Assembly: GCA_026388715.1 (NCBI GenBank)
Contig: JAPLJF010000007.1
Location: 1 to 54,309, forward strand
DNA from: Deltaproteobacteria bacterium
GTDB lineage: Bacteria > Desulfobacterota > Desulfobulbia > Desulfobulbales > Desulfocapsaceae
Direction: 5' to 3'
DNA: 54,309 bases
Under the pieces are notes generated by a model. It ran no database searches, was not told where the DNA came from, and saw nothing but the letters and a program-made list of their open reading frames with translations. Made by a program: the position numbers and the translations under genes. This document shows, piece by piece, positions 50,452 to 54,309 of this stretch; position 1 is the first letter of the stretch, and every line of letters begins with the position of its first letter.

Positions 50452-52518
50452 CTACAGGATATTGCAATTTGCCACATCGGCGCTGCCGCCAGCGGCAATC
50501 TTCTGATAGAGATTCCACAGGTGTTCGTCTACCCGTTTCTGGCGTGCGTTGGAGTCTGGTTTCATGAACCGGCGGCTGGCGCGTGGTCCAGCGTTATATG
50601 CCGCATAGGCGGCGCGGGCGGCGTGCGCAGGATTGCCATTCTCTTTGGCTACTTGTGTGCCATACTCTTTAAAGTAGCGCATCAGGATTTGACTTCCTGC
50701 CTGGATATTATAAGCCACATCCCCTTGTAATCGTTCTATATTGTAAAATCCCCGCCAGACATGCTGATTGATCTGCATGATGCCGATCCCGCCTGACGGA
50801 GATCGCAGCGTGACGATCTTGTCGTCTTTGCGCTCATATTGCTGCCAGCAGCTTTCAATCATGGCGGTGGCAGGAACCAGATGCTGGTAGATTGTTGCAT
50901 AGCGAGGCTCAAGATTGTCTTGCTTTACCTGTTCACGGGCAAAGGACTTCAGCAGTTGGGAAATGATTTTTTCATATTCAGCGAGTTCTTCCGTAGTTGG
51001 CACCCAGTGATCCAGCCGTTTGTTCAGGTCAGTACCGATCATGATCATGGGTGGAGAGTTCTCGGCATGGGCGACTCCCACCAGAAAATTCAAAAGGTAC
51101 TGGCCCGTTGTCGAACCCTGTGCTGGGTCTGGTGGGTTTAGTGTCGAGTCGTGTGTTGGTGGAGCTGGTATGTCTTGCTCTATTATCGGCTTTGGGGCCG
51201 TTTGTGGCGTTGAATCTGGTGTTGAATTCGACGCCGGAGCAGGTGTCGGTACCGGCATTGATTCCGGTGGAAAATCTGCTGGTGACTTTTGTGTTGAGTC
51301 TGGCGGAAAGTCTTGGAGTTTTGCTTCCGGCTCTGGTTGGAATTGGAACAGCTGGCGCAGGGCAGGATCGATCTGCCAGTCAAAGTGCAGGGGATCTTCT
51401 CCGGAACCTGGTTGCAGCATCCTTGCTAATCGTCGCAGACCATCACTGGTAAGATGGATGCCAAGGTCAGGGGCGGCGGCATCCAGTGTCAGCAGGGCGT
51501 CTCCGGCATTGATAAAGGTCATGTAGCGTAGCAGTTGTTTTTGCATCAGGCCATTTTTCCCGCTGTTCTGTTCGATGATGGGGCGTAATTGCTCCCAGGC
51601 ATCAATGAATAACAGTCGTAATGGATCTTCGCTCTCCATGGGAGTCTGGCCGGTCAGGATCATCAGCAGTTGATAGCGGCTGGTAATGAGCAGGTCAAAG
51701 AGCTGTTTCTGTTGCTGCGCGTTAACAGGTGCATTGACTGTGTCCGCGCTGAGGTTCTTGATGATAAAGACCAGAAAGGCATCGAGCGGTTCAAAAACAT
51801 GCTGGAGTTTCTCCATTTCTTCAAAACCGAGAGGCGCCTGAGGCGGCAGAGGTGTTACGGCTTGGGTCTGGGCGTCAGCCACAGTCAGGAGCAAGGGGAC
51901 GATAAGACCGTCAGCGTTGGTGCGCAGGGTTCCGACGGTGAGTGTGTTCAGGGCAGTCTCAAGTGGCGCTGTATTTGTCGGGGAGGAACAGGCACGGAGC
52001 AGGGCCGTAATATCTTTTTTGGGCATGGCCAGATCAAAGGCGTATTGTTCCAGGCGAGGATGCAGAAAACGTTTGCAGAGCTCCCATGCAAATCCCGAGA
52101 CCACAGGCTTACCGCCTTTTTCATTGTAGATGGCGGAGTCAATAATGCGATAACGTAGCTGCCATTGGGGATCCACATAAAAGTTTAACTTCATGAGAAT
52201 GGAACCACTCCATTTGACTACCGACGGCAGGACACCGAGTGAATCGAACCCCATTCCGGCGGTCGCGTTGCAACTGAAATAGGGCTGCCCGTCACGGATG
52301 GATAACTGGGGCTTGGAGATATGGAGATAGTTGTAGGAACCTTCCTGAAAGAGTACAGTGGGGCGCTCTGGCTGTGGGGTGAGAGACTCCACTAGAGCGT
52401 TTTGCAAGATCTGGGCCCGCAGAAAAAGAGGCAGTTCAACGGTTTTGGCGCACAGAGGGGTTGCTTCTGTTGTCAGCAGAAGACAGAAGAGCAGGAATGA
52501 TTGAAAGAGTCGTTGCAT
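50452..52518 (-). CDS. Lytic transglycosylase with SLT domain and long Pro/Thr-rich linker
   Basis: A 688-residue exported protein. An N-terminal signal peptide (LFQSFLLFCLLLTTEATPLCA) is followed by about 370 residues of unrecognised sequence, a proline/threonine/serine-rich linker (about 400-480; repeated DSTP, PAP) and an SLT goose-lysozyme-like domain at the end: VPATAMIESCWQQYERKD (catalytic glutamate in MIESC), SPSGGIGIMQINQHVWRG and AYAAYNAGPRASRRF. It should cleave murein glycan strands in the periplasm. A large unknown N-terminal region is unusual; it may target the enzyme to a complex. Confidence 0.85.
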   Translation of the reverse strand: MQRLFQSFLLFCLLLTTEATPLCAKTVELPLFLRAQILQNALVESLTPQPERPTVLFQEGSYNYLHISKPQLSIRDGQPYFSCNATAGMGFDSLGVLPSVVKWSGSILMKLNFYVDPQWQLRYRIIDSAIYNEKGGKPVVSGFAWELCKRFLHPRLEQYAFDLAMPKKDITALLRACSSPTNTAPLETALNTLTVGTLRTNADGLIVPLLLTVADAQTQAVTPLPPQAPLGFEEMEKLQHVFEPLDAFLVFIIKNLSADTVNAPVNAQQQKQLFDLLITSRYQLLMILTGQTPMESEDPLRLLFIDAWEQLRPIIEQNSGKNGLMQKQLLRYMTFINAGDALLTLDAAAPDLGIHLTSDGLRRLARMLQPGSGEDPLHFDWQIDPALRQLFQFQPEPEAKLQDFPPDSTQKSPADFPPESMPVPTPAPASNSTPDSTPQTAPKPIIEQDIPAPPTHDSTLNPPDPAQGSTTGQYLLNFLVGVAHAENSPPMIMIGTDLNKRLDHWVPTTEELAEYEKIISQLLKSFAREQVKQDNLEPRYATIYQHLVPATAMIESCWQQYERKDDKIVTLRSPSGGIGIMQINQHVWRGFYNIERLQGDVAYNIQAGSQILMRYFKEYGTQVAKENGNPAHAARAAYAAYNAGPRASRRFMKPDSNARQKRVDEHLWNLYQKIAAGGSADVANCNIL

Positions 52519-52633
52519 AAAAGGTTGTTGAGTCTATGTCTTTTAGTCTGTCAGGATTGTCTCTCTATCCACCTAAACACTTACCACTACCACTTACTCC
52601 TTACCACTGAAAACTTAAAACTTTTTTCATATC

Positions 52634-53449
52634 ATGCACGAGATAAAACCTGGTCAATCGGTCGAACTGTTGAAGGAATTGCATATTCTTACCCGAGACG
52701 GGAAGATGAATCAGGACAGTCGGCGCAAACTGAAACAGGTCTATCATCTCACCCAGTTTATTGAGCCGCTCCTGCAGGAAATCCAGAAAGACCATCAAGA
52801 TATTCAGCTTGTTGACCACGGGGCTGGAAAGTCATATCTGGGCTTTATCCTCTATGATCTTTTTTTAAAAAAACTGGATAATGGGTCGCATATTTATGGG
52901 ATTGAGACCCGGGATGAATTGGTGCAAAGGTCTCAGGAACTGGCCCGGCGACTGCAATTTTCCGGCATGTCTTTTTTGACCCTGTCAGTGGCCGAAGCAA
53001 CGAATTCCTCGCTGTTGCCGGCCAAGGTTGATATAGTGACTGCCCTGCATGCCTGCGATACGGCAACCGATGATGCCATCCACTTTGCCTTGCAGAAAGA
53101 GGTGCAATGTATTGTGCTGGTGCCCTGCTGCCAGGCGGAAGTGGCGTCGGTACTGAGAAAAAATAAGGGGAAGAGGCTGCTGAATGGCGATATCCTCACC
53201 GAAATCTGGCGGCATCCCCTGCATACCCGCGAATTCGGCAGTCATATCACCAATGTTCTGCGCTGTTTGCAGCTTGAGGCCCATGGGTATCAGGTGAGTG
53301 TCACTGAACTTGTGGGGTGGGAACATTCGATGAAAAATGAGCTTATCCTTGCCAGCTATAAAGACCTGCCGCGCCAGCGCCCCAGTCAACGTCTGCAGGA
53401 CTTGTTGCATCTCCTGGGCCTTGAAGAGATGGCTGCGCGGTTCTGTTGA
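52634..53449 (+). CDS. Class I SAM-dependent methyltransferase (Methyltransf_32-like)
   Basis: A 271-residue cytosolic enzyme. The N-terminal helix bundle (MHEIKPGQSVELLKELHIL, KVYHLTQF-like KQVYHLTQFIEPLLQE) is followed by motif I VDHGAGKSYLGFILYDLF, HIYGIETRDELVQ (motif II) and VTALHACDTATDDAIHFAL and IVLVPCCQAEVA, all typical of PF13679 proteins related to the GSTCD and METTL25 methyltransferases. The DAHACDTA-like signature (HACDTATDD) and the CC pair are conserved. The substrate is not known. It is divergent from the transglycosylase gene. Confidence 0.85.
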   Translation: MHEIKPGQSVELLKELHILTRDGKMNQDSRRKLKQVYHLTQFIEPLLQEIQKDHQDIQLVDHGAGKSYLGFILYDLFLKKLDNGSHIYGIETRDELVQRSQELARRLQFSGMSFLTLSVAEATNSSLLPAKVDIVTALHACDTATDDAIHFALQKEVQCIVLVPCCQAEVASVLRKNKGKRLLNGDILTEIWRHPLHTREFGSHITNVLRCLQLEAHGYQVSVTELVGWEHSMKNELILASYKDLPRQRPSQRLQDLLHLLGLEEMAARFC

Positions 53450-53581
53450 AGACCGGCGCGGCGCAGTTGCAAAGGTTGGACGCTTCAGTGTCGTGCTTGC
53501 GAGGGCCGGAGTTTTGGCTTTGCCTTGCTTACCTGGCGAAAGCGCGACCGGCGAAGGTATTGACTTGAATGCAAATTGAAA

Positions 53582-54067
53582 TTACGACGGTCTGGGAGGC
53601 CGTTGGTAGAGGCCGATGGTCTCCGTGTAGGCAAGGATATGGCCCTCCATTGCCTGGAGGAGTACCTGTTTTGTGGGCTGCCGCAGGTCTGGCAGGATGA
53701 CGTCCAGGGCGTAGAGTTTATGGAAGTAGCGATGGCAGCCTATGGGCGGGCAGGGGGCGCCGTAGCTTGTTTTTTTGCCGTCGTTACGGCCTTCCATGGT
53801 CCCTGCTGGCAGAGCATGAGGGTCGATGCCTTCAGGCAGGCTAGAGACACTGGTAGGGATATTATACAGGATCCAGTGGACCCAGATCCTTTTGGGCGCT
53901 GCCGGATCAGGGGCGTCAGGATCGTCGATGATCAGGACCAGGCTCTTGGCGCCAGACGGAACCCCGGTCCATTGCAGGGGAGGAGAGATATTCAAGCCGT
54001 CGCAGGTATAGATGGCCGGGATCTGGGAGTTATCCGCAAATGCTGGTGAACTGATGGTGAGGGGCAT
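53582..54067 (-). CDS. YbhB/YbcL-family PEBP (Raf-kinase-inhibitor-like) protein
   Basis: A 161-residue PEBP-fold protein. Visible family parts are SLVLIIDDPDAPDP, WVHWILYNIP, GRNDGKKTSYGAPCPPIGCH and RYFHKLYALDVILPD; the conserved ligand pocket residues D, H and the GxPCPP loop are present. No signal peptide is evident, so it is likely cytosolic, as in E. coli YbhB. Bacterial PEBPs bind small anions or phospholipid-like ligands and have no settled role. It stands alone and is convergent with the methyltransferase gene. Confidence 0.92.
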   Translation of the reverse strand: MPLTISSPAFADNSQIPAIYTCDGLNISPPLQWTGVPSGAKSLVLIIDDPDAPDPAAPKRIWVHWILYNIPTSVSSLPEGIDPHALPAGTMEGRNDGKKTSYGAPCPPIGCHRYFHKLYALDVILPDLRQPTKQVLLQAMEGHILAYTETIGLYQRPPRPS

Positions 54068-54173
54068 GGTTGGCGCTTTTAGGTGGTGTTTCCGTTTTTT
54101 AAAATCCAGTATTCATTCGTATCCAATGAACAATATCAATAAAAACGTGATAAGAGTATCTAAAAAACTATAT

Positions 54174-54309
54174 GGCTCTGTCCTATTTTCAGTTAAACCG
54201 GAACATGACCCAAGCAGGCGTTCAGTAAACGCATCGGCAACTCATGTTCCCAAAGACGACGATTGAACCGGTAACAAAATTCACTAATATATTCATGTAA
54301 ATATTTGTG
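54174..54309 (-). mobile_element. End of an IS1595-family insertion sequence (partial)
   Basis: The last 117 bp of the window encode a transposase C-terminus on the minus strand, and GGCTCTGTCCTATTTTCAG directly beyond its stop codon (54174-54192) has the look of the terminal inverted repeat. The element is cut by the window end, so the other end, target duplication and intactness are unknown. Confidence 0.65.
54193..54309 (-). CDS. IS1595-family transposase, C-terminal part (incomplete)
   Basis: Thirty-eight codons and a stop are visible; the gene runs beyond the window end. The translated tail YLHEYISEFCYRFNRRLWEH followed by RLLNACLG has the YLxEFxxRFNRR motif and the L-x-AC pattern of ISXO2-like (IS1595) DDE transposases. 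An identical reading in any other frame is not available. Intactness cannot be judged. Confidence 0.75.
   Translation of the reverse strand, partial: HKYLHEYISEFCYRFNRRLWEHELPMRLLNACLGHVPV

Overview
The window looks like chromosomal DNA of a sulfur-metabolising deltaproteobacterium, most like the Desulfobulbales (phylum Desulfobacterota). This rests on gene content and gene style, not on a marker-gene alignment. The clues are Wood-Ljungdahl accessory proteins (AcsV-like reductive activator and AcsE methyltransferase), many stand-alone two-component proteins, a cytoplasmic-type molybdopterin oxidoreductase, a HemG/HemY-type protoporphyrinogen oxidase and several families of short palindromic intergenic repeats. 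No tRNA, rRNA, CRISPR array or prophage was seen.

Layout. 0.1-7.5 kb (minus strand): a two-component and redox block. It reads, in transcription order, membrane protein, membrane histidine kinase, single-domain response regulator, TorD-chaperone/molybdoenzyme fusion, and a GAF-GAF-PAS-HisKA protein with no ATPase domain. 7.9-9.0 kb (plus strand, AT-rich): remains of a type II restriction-modification locus, with a truncated cytosine methylase next to a full-looking endonuclease-like gene. 9.2-17.8 kb (minus): a PEP-synthase-like phosphotransferase, a dual-specificity phosphatase fused to a YkgJ-like Cys domain and an NtrC-type sigma-54 activator in one run, preceded by mltG and lon. 18.2-25.1 kb (plus): a hexapeptide-repeat acyltransferase-like protein, an RND efflux pair, a small lipoprotein, plsY and a J-domain protein. 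25.3-30.2 kb: prmA (minus), then acsV, acsE and a nuclease-fold HsdR-N-like protein (plus).

30.3-38.2 kb is an accessory stretch with signs of decay and transfer. It holds a MltR-like protein, an M48 protease with its catalytic centre deleted, a frameshifted msrA remnant, a FIST sensor/diguanylate cyclase pair, a ferritin-like protein, a cut-off DUF1810 gene joined to the tail of another gene, a zinc alcohol dehydrogenase and two MITE-like palindromic elements, one flanked by a 5-bp direct repeat. 38.3-47.0 kb: class II DAHP synthase, then a minus-strand run of srkA, rnhA, a tiny membrane protein, a DUF2058 protein, a 1069-residue PqqD-like/radical SAM/ArsM-like/DUF5714 fusion and hemG. 47.3-54.3 kb: htpG, a BamE-like lipoprotein with pcm, a lytic transglycosylase, a class I methyltransferase, a PEBP-family protein and, cut by the window end, the C-terminus of an IS1595-family transposase.

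The most promising unusual systems are the radical SAM/ArsM-like/DUF5714 fusion (a candidate organoarsenical or related biosynthetic enzyme), the chaperone-fused molybdoenzyme embedded in signalling genes, and the phosphotransferase/phosphatase/NtrC operon.
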